Shown here piece by piece: positions 24,285 to 32,392 of a DNA stretch of 64,000 nucleotides; positions within the stretch are counted from its first letter, which is position 1, and the number at the start of each line of letters is the position of its first letter. Source of the DNA: Halomonas citrativorans. GTDB taxonomy: Bacteria > Pseudomonadota > Gammaproteobacteria > Pseudomonadales > Halomonadaceae. The stretch lies in NCBI RefSeq assembly GCF_900163645.1, contig NZ_FUKM01000005.1:1-64000 (forward strand), written 5' to 3'. The notes beneath the pieces are model-generated. The model saw only the letters and a list, made by a program, of their open reading frames with translations. It did no database searches and was not told the DNA's origin. A program made the position numbers and the translations under genes.

Positions 24285-25718
24285 TTATGGTCGGCGAATT
24301 ACCAGGTTGCGGATTTCGGTCATATCTTCCATCGCGAAACGCACGCCTTCGCGGCCCAGGCCCGAATCCTTGACGCCACCATAGGGCATGTTGTCGACGC
24401 GGTAACTAGGCACGTCGTTGATTACCACGCCCCCAACATCGAGATGATCCCAGGCATCGAACATCTTGAACAAGTCGCGGGTAAAGACGCCCGCCTGCAG
24501 CCCGAATTTAGAGGCATTGACCTCGGCGAGTGCAGCATTGAAATCAGTGAAGCGTGACAGCACAGCGACCGGGCCGAATGCCTCTTCAGTGACGATCTTG
24601 GTATCGGCAGGCACGGCTTCGAGCAGGGTGGCATCGAGCATCGCACCATCACGGTTGCCACCACAGAGCAGCGTACCACCAGCGGCGACGGCCTCATTGA
24701 CCCAGGTTTCGAGCCGCGTCGCTTCCTTGACATGAATCATCGGGCCGATGAACGTGTCGCGCTGCTTGGGGTCGCCCGCCACCAGTGTCTTTGTCTTGGC
24801 GACCAGCATATCGCGGAAACGGTCGTAGACATCGGCATGGATGATGATGCGCTGCACCCCGATACAGCTCTGCCCTGACTGGTAGAAGGCGCCGAAAATG
24901 ACACGCTCGAGCGCATCGTCGAGATTGGCATCCGCATCAACGATCACCGCGGCGTTGCCGCCAAGCTCGAGCACCACCTTCTTCTTGCCGCAGCGTGCCT
25001 TGAGGTCCCAACCGACATCGGGCGATCCGGTAAAGGAGAGCAACTTGAGCCGGTCGTCGGTGGTGAACAGATCGGCGCCGTCGCGGCTGGCGGGCAGGAT
25101 CGAGAATGCGCCTTTGGGCAGGTCGGTCTCGGCAAGCACTTCACCGATGATGATCGCGCCCAAAGGGGTCCGGCTTGCCGGCTTCATCACGAACGGACAG
25201 CCCACCGCGAGCGCTGGGGCGATCTTATGCGCGGCCAGGTTGAGCGGGAAGTTGAACGGAGAGATGAACGAACAAGGCCCAATGGGCACGCGCTTCCACA
25301 TGCTCTGATAGCCCTTGGCGCGCGGCGAGATATCGAGCGGCTGAACCTCGCCGGTCATCCGCACCGACTCCTCGGCGGCGATACGGAAGGTATCGATCAG
25401 CCGGCTGACCTCCCCCTCGCTGTCCTTAATCGGCTTGCCTGCCTCGACGCATAGTGCGTACGCGAGCTCGTCGAACCGCTCGGTGAAGCGAGCGACGCAA
25501 TGGGCAAGCACCGCCTGGCGCTCATAGCTCGCCATACGCGCCATTGGTTCTGCCGCCTCGACCGCCCCCGCGATCGCCGCATCGATCGTCGCGGCATCGG
25601 CCCGCGCGACGCGAAACGCGACCTCGCCGGTGAACTTGTCGGTCACGGCGAGATCGGCGTTAGGCTGCTGCGCCACGTTGTTGAGATAGAGCGGATAGAC
25701 GGACTTGAGCTTGGTCAT
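24285..25718 (-). CDS. Aldehyde dehydrogenase (non-acylating, NAD(P)-dependent)
   Basis: ALDH-superfamily enzyme, 477 residues, oxidising an aldehyde to its acid. Catalytic Cys285 (SGQSCIGVQ), general base Glu251 (VLELGGN) and the conserved Asn156 (SPFNFPLN) are present. It resembles the glyceraldehyde-3-phosphate/phosphonoacetaldehyde/lactaldehyde-type branch more than BetB. Codon use is much richer in G and C in third positions than in the flanking genes. It is followed upstream by the ThDP enzyme gene 56 bases away on the same strand; the pair looks transferred from an alphaproteobacterium as one block. GGGAG precedes the ATG. Confidence 0.88.
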   Translation of the reverse strand: MTKLKSVYPLYLNNVAQQPNADLAVTDKFTGEVAFRVARADAATIDAAIAGAVEAAEPMARMASYERQAVLAHCVARFTERFDELAYALCVEAGKPIKDSEGEVSRLIDTFRIAAEESVRMTGEVQPLDISPRAKGYQSMWKRVPIGPCSFISPFNFPLNLAAHKIAPALAVGCPFVMKPASRTPLGAIIIGEVLAETDLPKGAFSILPASRDGADLFTTDDRLKLLSFTGSPDVGWDLKARCGKKKVVLELGGNAAVIVDADANLDDALERVIFGAFYQSGQSCIGVQRIIIHADVYDRFRDMLVAKTKTLVAGDPKQRDTFIGPMIHVKEATRLETWVNEAVAAGGTLLCGGNRDGAMLDATLLEAVPADTKIVTEEAFGPVAVLSRFTDFNAALAEVNASKFGLQAGVFTRDLFKMFDAWDHLDVGGVVINDVPSYRVDNMPYGGVKDSGLGREGVRFAMEDMTEIRNLVIRRP

Positions 25719-25774
25719 TCGAAACTCCCGAACCGCATCCCGCTTTCCGGCGAAGCCGGGGAACGGGACAACGA

Positions 25775-27421
25775 TTACAATTCTTTCGACAGCGTCTTGA
25801 TGTCGACGTTAAGGATCTGGTCGTTCTCCGAATAGTCTACCGGGCACTCGATCAGATGGACGCCCAGCGTATCGCGGGTATGCGCGAGCAACTGCGTGAG
25901 ATGCTCGGCGCTTTTGGCACGATGGCCGAACGCGCCATAGCTTTCCGCGTACTTGACGAAATCAGGGTTGCCATAGGTCAACCCCCAGTCCCTGAAGCCC
26001 ATGTCCGCCTGCTTCCAACGGATCATGCCGTAGCTGTTGTCGTTGACGATCAGCACGGTGAGGTTGAGCTTCAAACGAACGGCGGTCTCCATTTCCTGGC
26101 TGTTCATCATGAAGCCGCCATCGCCGCAGATCGCCATCACCTTACGATCAGGATAGACCATCGCCGAGGCCATGGCCGAGGGCAGGCCTGCGCCCATCGT
26201 GGCGAGCGCATTGTCGAGCAGTACAGTATTGGGGCGGTAAGCCGTATAGCCGCGTGCGAACCAGATCTTGTACACCCCGTTGTCGAGACAGATGATGCCA
26301 TCTTCGGGCATCGCCGCACGGACCTGTTCGACCAGATAGGGCGGAGAGATGGGGAAGCGTGTATCGTCCGAGATCGACGCGGTGTGCGCGATCTCACCCT
26401 TGCGCGCCGCCAGCATCGCGTCGAACCTCCAATCGCCGCTGGGGACGATGTCCTGCTTGATCTGCCAGATCGTGTTGGCAATATCTCCGACAACCTCGAT
26501 CTGCGGGAAGTAGACCGGATCGACCTCGGCGGTCTTGGACGAGATATGGATCACCTGTGTGCCGCCCGGCTGCATGAAGAACGGCGGTTTTTCGATCACG
26601 TCATGGCCGATATTGACGATCAAGTCGGCGGCCTCGACGGCGCGGTGGACAAAGTCGCCTGCCGATAGGGCCGCGCAGCCGACAAAACTGGGGTGACGTT
26701 CGTCGATCACGCCCTTCCCAAGCTGAGTGGTAAGGAACGGAATGCCGGTCTTCTCGATAAACTGAAGCAGCATCCGACAGGTCATGGTGCGGTTAGCACC
26801 AGCACCGATCACCAGGATCGGCGATTTAGCGTTTTCCAGCGCATGCAGCGCAGCGCGGATCGACTTCACATCGGCAGTGGGCCGCCGTACGTGGCTGCGC
26901 TTGAGCGGCACTGATTCGGTCTTCTCGTCGGCGACATCCTCGGGAAACTCGATATGCGTCGCGCCGGGTTTCTCCTCTTCGGCGAGCCGGAACGCCTCAC
27001 GCACCCGACTGGGAATGTTGTCGGCGCTGGCGAGTTGATGGGTGAACTTGGTCAATGGTTTCATCATGTCGACCACATCGAGGATCTGGAAGCGGCCTTG
27101 CTTCGACTTCTTGATCGGCTTTTGCCCGGTGACCATCAGGATCGGCATACCGCCAAGCTGTGCATAAGCGGCGGCGGTGACTAAATTCGTCGCGCCTGGC
27201 CCTAGCGTCGCCATGCACACCCCGGTTTTGCCGGTATGTCGACCATAAGTTGCAGCCATGAAGCCTGCCCCTTGTTCGTGCCGAGTAAGGATCAGTTGAA
27301 TCTTGGTCGAGCGGCTGAGGCTGTCGAGCATGTCGAGATTCTCCTCGCCAGGGACCCCGAAAATATACTCCACCTCTTCTTCTTCCAGGCACTGGATAAA
27401 CAGATCGGATGCTTTGGTCAT
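25775..27421 (-). CDS. Acetolactate-synthase-like ThDP enzyme, large subunit
   Basis: Thiamine-diphosphate enzyme of the acetolactate synthase/acetohydroxyacid synthase type, 548 residues. It has the catalytic Glu motif TRHEQGAGFMA (about 46-56), the central NAD-like domain (about 190-320), and the ThDP motif GDGGFMMNSQEMETAV ending VLIVNDNSYG (about 435-466). No regulatory subunit gene is nearby, which suggests a catabolic enzyme that condenses pyruvate or a related 2-oxoacid. Its codon use is GC-rich like the ALDH. AGGAGAG precedes ATG 27421, which overlaps the stop codon of a MoaF-like fragment. An aldehyde dehydrogenase is paired with it, so the product may be an aldehyde or acetoin precursor. 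Confidence 0.87.
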   Translation of the reverse strand: MTKASDLFIQCLEEEEVEYIFGVPGEENLDMLDSLSRSTKIQLILTRHEQGAGFMAATYGRHTGKTGVCMATLGPGATNLVTAAAYAQLGGMPILMVTGQKPIKKSKQGRFQILDVVDMMKPLTKFTHQLASADNIPSRVREAFRLAEEEKPGATHIEFPEDVADEKTESVPLKRSHVRRPTADVKSIRAALHALENAKSPILVIGAGANRTMTCRMLLQFIEKTGIPFLTTQLGKGVIDERHPSFVGCAALSAGDFVHRAVEAADLIVNIGHDVIEKPPFFMQPGGTQVIHISSKTAEVDPVYFPQIEVVGDIANTIWQIKQDIVPSGDWRFDAMLAARKGEIAHTASISDDTRFPISPPYLVEQVRAAMPEDGIICLDNGVYKIWFARGYTAYRPNTVLLDNALATMGAGLPSAMASAMVYPDRKVMAICGDGGFMMNSQEMETAVRLKLNLTVLIVNDNSYGMIRWKQADMGFRDWGLTYGNPDFVKYAESYGAFGHRAKSAEHLTQLLAHTRDTLGVHLIECPVDYSENDQILNVDIKTLSKEL

Positions 27422-27662
27422 GATAGAACTCTCCTGCTGCCGCCCAGGTTGCGACCGTAGTCTTGAACATTGGTGACTGTCACGCCGTTCTTCTCCTGCC
27501 AGTTGACCGCGAAAAGACGGTTGCCGAGTGGCACGACCTGAATATCAACGATCTGGGTCCGGGCTAACTCCCCTTCCTTGGTCTCGAACCTCAATTGGAT
27601 GACACTCAATACGCCACTCGGCTTTCTCGCAACGTGCCAATGAAGAGCCTCGCCATCCTCGC
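27418..27662 (-). pseudogene. MoaF-like domain fragment
   Basis: An open stretch reads IQLRFETKEGELARTQIVDI, then QVVPLGNRLFAVNWQEKNGV and TVTNVQDYGRN, which resembles the C-terminal beta-barrel strands of MoaF-related lipocalin-like proteins. It has no good start, its last residues (LGGSRRVLS) look out of register, and its stop overlaps the ATG of the ThDP gene. The junction with that GC-rich gene falls near 27455, so the insertion probably truncated it. The identification is tentative. Confidence 0.45.
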
Positions 27663-27667
27663 TCAGA

Positions 27668-28321
27668 TCATCCTGCGTTGTTGGGCACCGGTGTGTTGAG
27701 CAACTGTTGCTCCCACAGGAACGCGATACCGCTACCGCCGCTATGCTGCTTCATAACATCGATCATCCCTTCAAGGCTGCCAGTTCGGGCCCAATCACGC
27801 TGCCACTCGGCCGCCACCGCCAACCAGGTCATCACGTTCACGCCGGCCCCAATCATGCGCTGGATGGCAACCTCATGGGCCTCGACTGAGACGGCGCCAG
27901 ACGCATCAGTGACTACCGTCACGTCCCAGCCTTCTCCAGCGGCTTGGATGGCTGGCATGGCGACGCATATTTCGGTCCACAGCCCGGCGATGATCAGCTG
28001 CTTTCGGCCTGTCGCCTTGACCACGTCCACCACCTTCGGGTCCTCCCAGGTATTGATGAATGTCCGATCGATTACCTCCTGGTCAGGGAACACGTCGGTG
28101 ATCTGAGGGAAAATCACGCCACCCTGAGCAGCCAGCACGCTCGTCAGAATGGTGGGCACGTTGAACGCCTTGGCTGCCTTTGCGAGGCCCGTTGAGTTGT
28201 TGATCACCATCAGTGGCTCGTGGCTGTTCAAGTTCGCCAGCTGAAACGGCTGGTGGTCGATGAGTACGAGTACCGAGTCTTCGGGACGAAGAAGCGAAGC
28301 AAGGCCGTTACGGAAAGTCAT
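27668..28321 (-). CDS. Isochorismatase-family cysteine hydrolase (YcaC-like, second type)
   Basis: Cysteine hydrolase, 217 residues. Catalytic Asp22 (VLVLIDHQPF) and Cys119 (AGLWTEICVAMP) are present. It shares the architecture of the enzyme at 10198 but is a distant paralogue (different N-terminus, LASLLRPED). Substrate unknown. GAGGA precedes the ATG. Its upstream region contains copy C of the shared promoter module, about 100 bases from the start. The MoaF-like fragment follows downstream. Confidence 0.87.
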   Translation of the reverse strand: MTFRNGLASLLRPEDSVLVLIDHQPFQLANLNSHEPLMVINNSTGLAKAAKAFNVPTILTSVLAAQGGVIFPQITDVFPDQEVIDRTFINTWEDPKVVDVVKATGRKQLIIAGLWTEICVAMPAIQAAGEGWDVTVVTDASGAVSVEAHEVAIQRMIGAGVNVMTWLAVAAEWQRDWARTGSLEGMIDVMKQHSGGSGIAFLWEQQLLNTPVPNNAG

Positions 28322-28421
28322 GGGGTTATCCTCTTTAGTGTCATTGTAGACGAACCTGGCTCTTCGATAGATATGTGCCAGTGACTGAGCCGCCTCACCT
28401 TACGCCGTGGACGGGTGGTTC

Positions 28422-28502
28422 GTGGAATGCCCGTACACTGTCGCAAAGCACCGCCGCTTTTTATTGGATGACTGCCTGAAATTGGGATGACTGTGTGATC
28501 GG
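28422..28502. repeat. YcaC-type upstream module, copy C
   Basis: Contains CACTGTCGCAAAG, CCGCCGCT, TTGGATGACTGCCTGA and ATTGGGATGACTGTGTGATC, closely like copy B at 23939 and more loosely copy A at 10885. It lies upstream of an isochorismatase-family gene in all three places. Confidence 0.65.
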
Positions 28503-28510
28503 CAAAGACT

Positions 28511-28600
28511 CCTGCTCAATACAAGAAGAGAAAGACCCGCCGCGAAATCTTTCTGGAGCGGATGGACAAGCTGATCCCTTGGACGCTACTGGATTCCAAT
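28511..28600 (+). mobile_element. IS5-family transposase N-terminal remnant
   Basis: The plus strand reads SPAQYKKRKTRREIFLERMD and then KLIPWTLL, matching the start of IS5-type transposases (..K.RKTRRE.FLE.MD.LIPW..L). After that the frame runs into unrelated residues and a stop at about 28650. No inverted repeats or other half are seen. Confidence 0.6.
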
Positions 28601-29024
28601 TATCTCCTCGATTATTTTTCGGGGGGTATTTCGCCACTTCTTCGGCAGCGCTGACCCAGGCCCATGGCATCAGCGCGTATTCTGGGGAGTCTCGGCATGA
28701 TGTTCGCGCCGTACCGCGGCCTCTCCCACGAGGATCTCAGCTAAGTAAGGGTAGGCAGCCCAGGCAGGCAGAGTTGAAGCCGGAGGATTAGGAGATACAA
28801 GGCATGGGTCTGCGAGGAATCGCAGGCCCATGTCTTGAGGTGGGGAAGCAGTAAGTTAGAGTCAATAACCATGAGCTTAGAAGGCTTCTGTGACAACAGA
28901 TTCCCAATAGTTTCGCAAACGGAAAAATATCTTACGAAACATATTGATGCATAACACTCAATGCGGTCTTGCAGCCATCTCTCAAGGTAATCTTGTCAGA
29001 TACAAGAGGCATAAGTGGTATCAA
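28601..29024. other. Gene-free stretch with one hairpin
   Basis: Nothing coding is recognised in either strand. A 13-bp stem (CATGGGTCTGCGA at 28803, TCGCAGGCCCATG at 28820, one G-T pair) with a 4-base loop lies here without a T run. It marks the border between the debris zone and the tcu/tct island. Confidence 0.4.
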
Positions 29025-30131
29025 TTAACTGCTTCGATTGCGCTCTAGGGCGTTACGATAGATCGCCAGCAAGCGATAGAAACCGTGAACGAATTTGCCA
29101 TAGGGCATGGTGATGAAGAGCGCCATTACTACGCCTAAATGTATCACCAGCATAACTCCCATGGCTGAAGTCTCACGTAGAAGCATTAGGGACAGGCCTG
29201 TTAAGCCGGTCAGCCATAGCAGCACTATGAAAGCCACATCCATTCCCATCTGACGCACATCAGCAGTGTCTTGATCACGCACCAGCTTGAGGTACAAAAG
29301 CCCCGCCGGGCCTATCAAAAGGCCGATGCCGCCCAAGGTACCGAACAGCTTGGGAAGACTGATAAAATCGTAGGGCGCCTGCCACCCAAATACATAGTGA
29401 TAGATGGTGCCGGTCACGGTCGCTGCGAAGCTAAGCATGAACCCGTAAAAGGTAAAATGGTGGAAGCGTCGCCGCCAGTGCGAATGATAGGCATCTGGGT
29501 AAGTGCAACCAGCCTCCTCCTGACCGTGCAGATGCTTGAGTGAAAAGGTTTCTTTGAGTGCCTGCCGCCAGCTTTCGGCATCGCGTAGCCCAGCAACGCC
29601 CTCGCCGCTTTCTCGCCAAAAGCGCACCATTCCCATTACTAAAGCTAGTAGTACAAATAACGATACCGAGCCGAAGGTCACCACCAGCGTGTTGTGTGGC
29701 AATAGCTCGTAGAAGTTTCCACTATGCTGTGTGGTGACTAGAGCCGACAGATCACCGTTGAGTGCAATAGCAATCAACAGTATTAGCGTCAAACCTGCTG
29801 CCAACGCCAAGGCGGTAAGCAGGCCATTGCGGTCAAACAGTCTTGCCAACGGTTGTGGCCAAGCATACTGCCGATAAGACTCTACACGAAGCTTGGCCAT
29901 TGACTGCGGTACGTTAACGGCAAACTCATGGGGCGGAGCGTACTGGCAAGCGTAGTAGCACTCACCACAGTTGTGGCATAGGTTAGCCAGATACTTAAGA
30001 TCCTCGGGAGTGAACGTACGACGCCTCTCCATGGCCGGAAATACCGGGCAGAACCCTTCGCAGTACCGACAGGCATTGCAAATCGTCATGTTATTGCGGG
30101 TTTCTTCGATTATTGCATCAATCTTTTGCAT
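29025..30131 (-). CDS. tcuB: Tricarballylate-utilisation-type iron-sulfur membrane protein TcuB
   Basis: Membrane-bound electron-transfer partner of TcuA, 368 residues. The N-terminus carries two four-cysteine clusters, CNACRYCEGFCPVFP (about 18-32) and CHNCGECYYACQYAPP (about 52-67), ligating two [4Fe-4S] centres. The rest has about six membrane helices with His residues suited to quinone or haem contact. TcuB in Salmonella passes electrons from TcuA to the quinone pool. Start ATG 30131 lies inside the last codons of tcuA (14-base overlap), so translation is coupled. The substrate of this pair need not be tricarballylate. Confidence 0.87.
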   Translation of the reverse strand: MQKIDAIIEETRNNMTICNACRYCEGFCPVFPAMERRRTFTPEDLKYLANLCHNCGECYYACQYAPPHEFAVNVPQSMAKLRVESYRQYAWPQPLARLFDRNGLLTALALAAGLTLILLIAIALNGDLSALVTTQHSGNFYELLPHNTLVVTFGSVSLFVLLALVMGMVRFWRESGEGVAGLRDAESWRQALKETFSLKHLHGQEEAGCTYPDAYHSHWRRRFHHFTFYGFMLSFAATVTGTIYHYVFGWQAPYDFISLPKLFGTLGGIGLLIGPAGLLYLKLVRDQDTADVRQMGMDVAFIVLLWLTGLTGLSLMLLRETSAMGVMLVIHLGVVMALFITMPYGKFVHGFYRLLAIYRNALERNRSS

Positions 30132-31542
30132 AATTGCCTGCCTCTGTGCCTGCGATACGACCAAATACGGTGCCGATAGTCATACCAAAGCCAGCGACAT
30201 AGCCCTGGCCTAGAATATTACCGGCCATGATTTCACCGGCCAGGAAAACATTGTCAGCCAACTCGCCGTTAGCCATGTACATACGCGCCTTTTCATCGAC
30301 TTTGGCACCAAGGTAGGTGAAAGTAATACCAGTACGAAGCGGGTAGCCATAAAAAGGTGGCTCGTCGATACGTTGTGCCCAATGGGTCTTTTCGGGCGTA
30401 ACACCCTGTGTATGGCAATCGTCGAGCACACTGTGATCGAAGTTGCCAGGCTGTACGCCAGCATTGAAGTCATCGACAGTTTTGAGCACGGCTTCAACCG
30501 GCAGATCGAGCTTAAGTGCCAATTCCTCCAGAGTATCGGCTTGCTCGGGTGGAAAAACTGAAGGCATAAAGCGCCCCTGAGCCTTGGAGTCGGTAATTGA
30601 ATAGCCCATCTGCCCCGGCTGCTTGGCGATCAGCCGACCCCAGATGGCGTAGCGCTTGGGCCAGAAGTCCTCGCCCTCGTCATAGAAGCGCTGGCCATCG
30701 CGGTTAACCACAATACCCAGGGACACACAGTCGACACGGGTGACGATACCGCCATCGTACTTGGGCGCACGTGCATCAATAGCTACCGCATGTCCTTGCG
30801 TCGGATCCCCAATCACCATGGCGCTGTTATCAATCAGGCTGCGCAGCATCTTGCCCTGGTTGAAGCGTGTTCCGCGGATCAGGAAATTACGGGAGACCTC
30901 TCCCCATGCTTCTTCCAACCACGCTTGGTTGGACTCGAAGCCACCAGAAGCAATCACTACTGACTTAGCACTCACCTTGCGTGGCGAGCCATTGTAAGTC
31001 ACCAACGCATGGTCAAAGCGGTTGTCATCAAAGACCAACTGTTCGGCTTCAGCCTCGTAGAGGATTGTCACCCCAAGTCGCTCAGCTGCCTGGTAGTAGG
31101 TATTGACGAGCGCTTTACCGCCTCCCAGGAAAAAGGCGTTGGTTCGCCCCAAGTGCAGAGTGCCACCCAGCGACGGTTGAAAGCGCACACCGTAACTTTT
31201 CATCCACTCGGTGCAGGTTTCTGAGGCTCGAATCACATGCTTCGCCAAAACTTCGTTGGTGATGCCGCCGGTAACACGCCAAACGTCATCGAAGAACTCA
31301 TCCTCAAGGTAGGCGTCACTGAGCACGTCGGTAGGTTCGCGATGCATGCAACGTAAGTTGCGGGTATGGATACTATTACCACCACGCCATTGACGCGGAG
31401 CACTCTCCAACAATAAAACGGTTGCGCCTTGCTCACGCGCCGACAGCGCAGCACACAACGCGGCATTGCCTCCGCCGATCACTAATACATCATGGTCAAT
31501 TAGATCGGCCTCGCTAAGCCGTTCTCCAGTCGATGACAACAT
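30118..31542 (-). CDS. tcuA: FAD-dependent tricarballylate-dehydrogenase-type protein TcuA
   Basis: Flavoprotein of the fumarate reductase/succinate dehydrogenase group, 474 residues. FAD-binding VLVIGGGNAALCAALSAREQ (about 19-38), the conserved RGGNSIHTRNLR after it, and the C-terminal VFLAGEIMAGNILGQGYVAG (about 435-454) are TcuA hallmarks. In Salmonella TcuA oxidises tricarballylate to cis-aconitate. Downstream tcuB is coupled to it, and a divergent GntR/FCD regulator starts 159 bases away. In this island the tctCAB transporter would supply the carboxylate. Start ATG at 31542 gives MLSSTGERLSEADLI, a plausible N-terminus. Confidence 0.87.
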   Translation of the reverse strand: MLSSTGERLSEADLIDHDVLVIGGGNAALCAALSAREQGATVLLLESAPRQWRGGNSIHTRNLRCMHREPTDVLSDAYLEDEFFDDVWRVTGGITNEVLAKHVIRASETCTEWMKSYGVRFQPSLGGTLHLGRTNAFFLGGGKALVNTYYQAAERLGVTILYEAEAEQLVFDDNRFDHALVTYNGSPRKVSAKSVVIASGGFESNQAWLEEAWGEVSRNFLIRGTRFNQGKMLRSLIDNSAMVIGDPTQGHAVAIDARAPKYDGGIVTRVDCVSLGIVVNRDGQRFYDEGEDFWPKRYAIWGRLIAKQPGQMGYSITDSKAQGRFMPSVFPPEQADTLEELALKLDLPVEAVLKTVDDFNAGVQPGNFDHSVLDDCHTQGVTPEKTHWAQRIDEPPFYGYPLRTGITFTYLGAKVDEKARMYMANGELADNVFLAGEIMAGNILGQGYVAGFGMTIGTVFGRIAGTEAGNYAKD

Positions 31543-31608
31543 TGAGACTCCTCATAATTATTATTGGGAAACATGCCGACGGTAAAATCATGCACCAGAT
31601 TCCAATAA

Positions 31609-31620
31609 ATACAAATGTAT
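31609..31620. promoter_or_regulatory. Candidate GntR/FCD operator upstream of tcuA
   Basis: ATACA-AA-TGTAT, an inverted repeat between the divergent tcuA and GntR genes. Very similar words (TTACAATGTA at 37282, ATACAATG at 37301) lie in the intergenic region between tctC and the SDR gene, which suggests one regulator for the whole island. Confidence 0.4.
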
Positions 31621-31701
31621 CCAATAGTGTTCAAAATGACAAGCGATGTTCTTTGGCATACCATAGCCAAATGCCACTATCGCAATTAAAGGCCCTAAGC
31701 T

Positions 31702-32391
31702 ATGTCAGCATCCACAACACGCAAGAGTGCCTCTACGGCAGACAATCCTCGCGGTGAACCGCGCAGCGAGCAGGCATATCGATATATCATCGACGCTATA
31801 AAGGAAGGCAGCCTGCCGCCGGGTACACGGATTCGTGAAGTCGACCTATCAGAACGTGTAGGACTAAGTCGCACTCCTATCCGCGAGGCACTCAATCGAC
31901 TACAGCTCGAAGGGTTGGTGGCTAATGACCCAATTCGCGGCACTATCATCACTGAACTTGACCACGGCATGATCAGCGAGCTGTATGCCATGCGCGAGAT
32001 GTTGGAGGGCACTGCTGCTGGCTTTGCCGCACAGCACGCTTCGGAAGTAGAAATTGCTTTTTTACGAGAGATTAGCGAACGCGATGCGCAATTAAGTGAG
32101 ACCCATGATCTGGTCAAGAATAACAAGCTATTTCATAGCACCCTGTACCGCTGCGCGCACAACCGCTACCTGCTTAAAATGCTGCACTCGCTGCAAGAAT
32201 CAATGATGTTGCTCGGGCGTAGCACCCTAGCCAAACCAGGCCGTTCAGAATCAGCGCGCGGTGAACATCAGGCAATCATTAACGCGCTCGAAGCACGCGA
32301 TCCAGAAGCCGCCGAAAAACTGGCACGGACCCATATCCGCGAAGCCTACAAGATCCGTCTAGAGGCTTTTTTTGAGAGTTATGACAACTAA
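31702..32391 (+). CDS. GntR-family regulator, FCD type
   Basis: Regulator of 229 residues: winged helix (about 20-85; VDLSERVGLSRTPIREALNR) and an alpha-helical FCD ligand domain (about 95-220) whose metal/ligand residues sit in the helices around SELYAMREMLEG and ...KNNKLFHSTLYRCAHNRYL (shown by LFHSTLYRCAHN). FCD regulators usually bind organic acids and repress catabolic genes. It lies divergent from tcuAB and 1 base from the convergent aldehyde dehydrogenase, at the centre of the island, so it most likely controls it. A run TAAAGG precedes the ATG. Confidence 0.88.
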   Translation: MSASTTRKSASTADNPRGEPRSEQAYRYIIDAIKEGSLPPGTRIREVDLSERVGLSRTPIREALNRLQLEGLVANDPIRGTIITELDHGMISELYAMREMLEGTAAGFAAQHASEVEIAFLREISERDAQLSETHDLVKNNKLFHSTLYRCAHNRYLLKMLHSLQESMMLLGRSTLAKPGRSESARGEHQAIINALEARDPEAAEKLARTHIREAYKIRLEAFFESYDN

Positions 32392-32392
32392 A

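Noticed and set aside
24466-27470. Several long ORFs opposite or out of frame in the ALDH/ThDP genes (for example 25856-26668 plus strand)
   Set aside because: GC-rich third positions create long shadow frames; the proteins are low-complexity His/Arg-rich and the real frames carry full ALDH and ThDP motifs.
28461-28791. ORFs on both strands in the gap before tcuB
   Set aside because: They overlap the IS5 scrap and the repeated promoter module and match no family.
28803-28832. Rho-independent terminator
   Set aside because: The stem is strong but there is no T run and no gene ends near it; recorded only as a hairpin.
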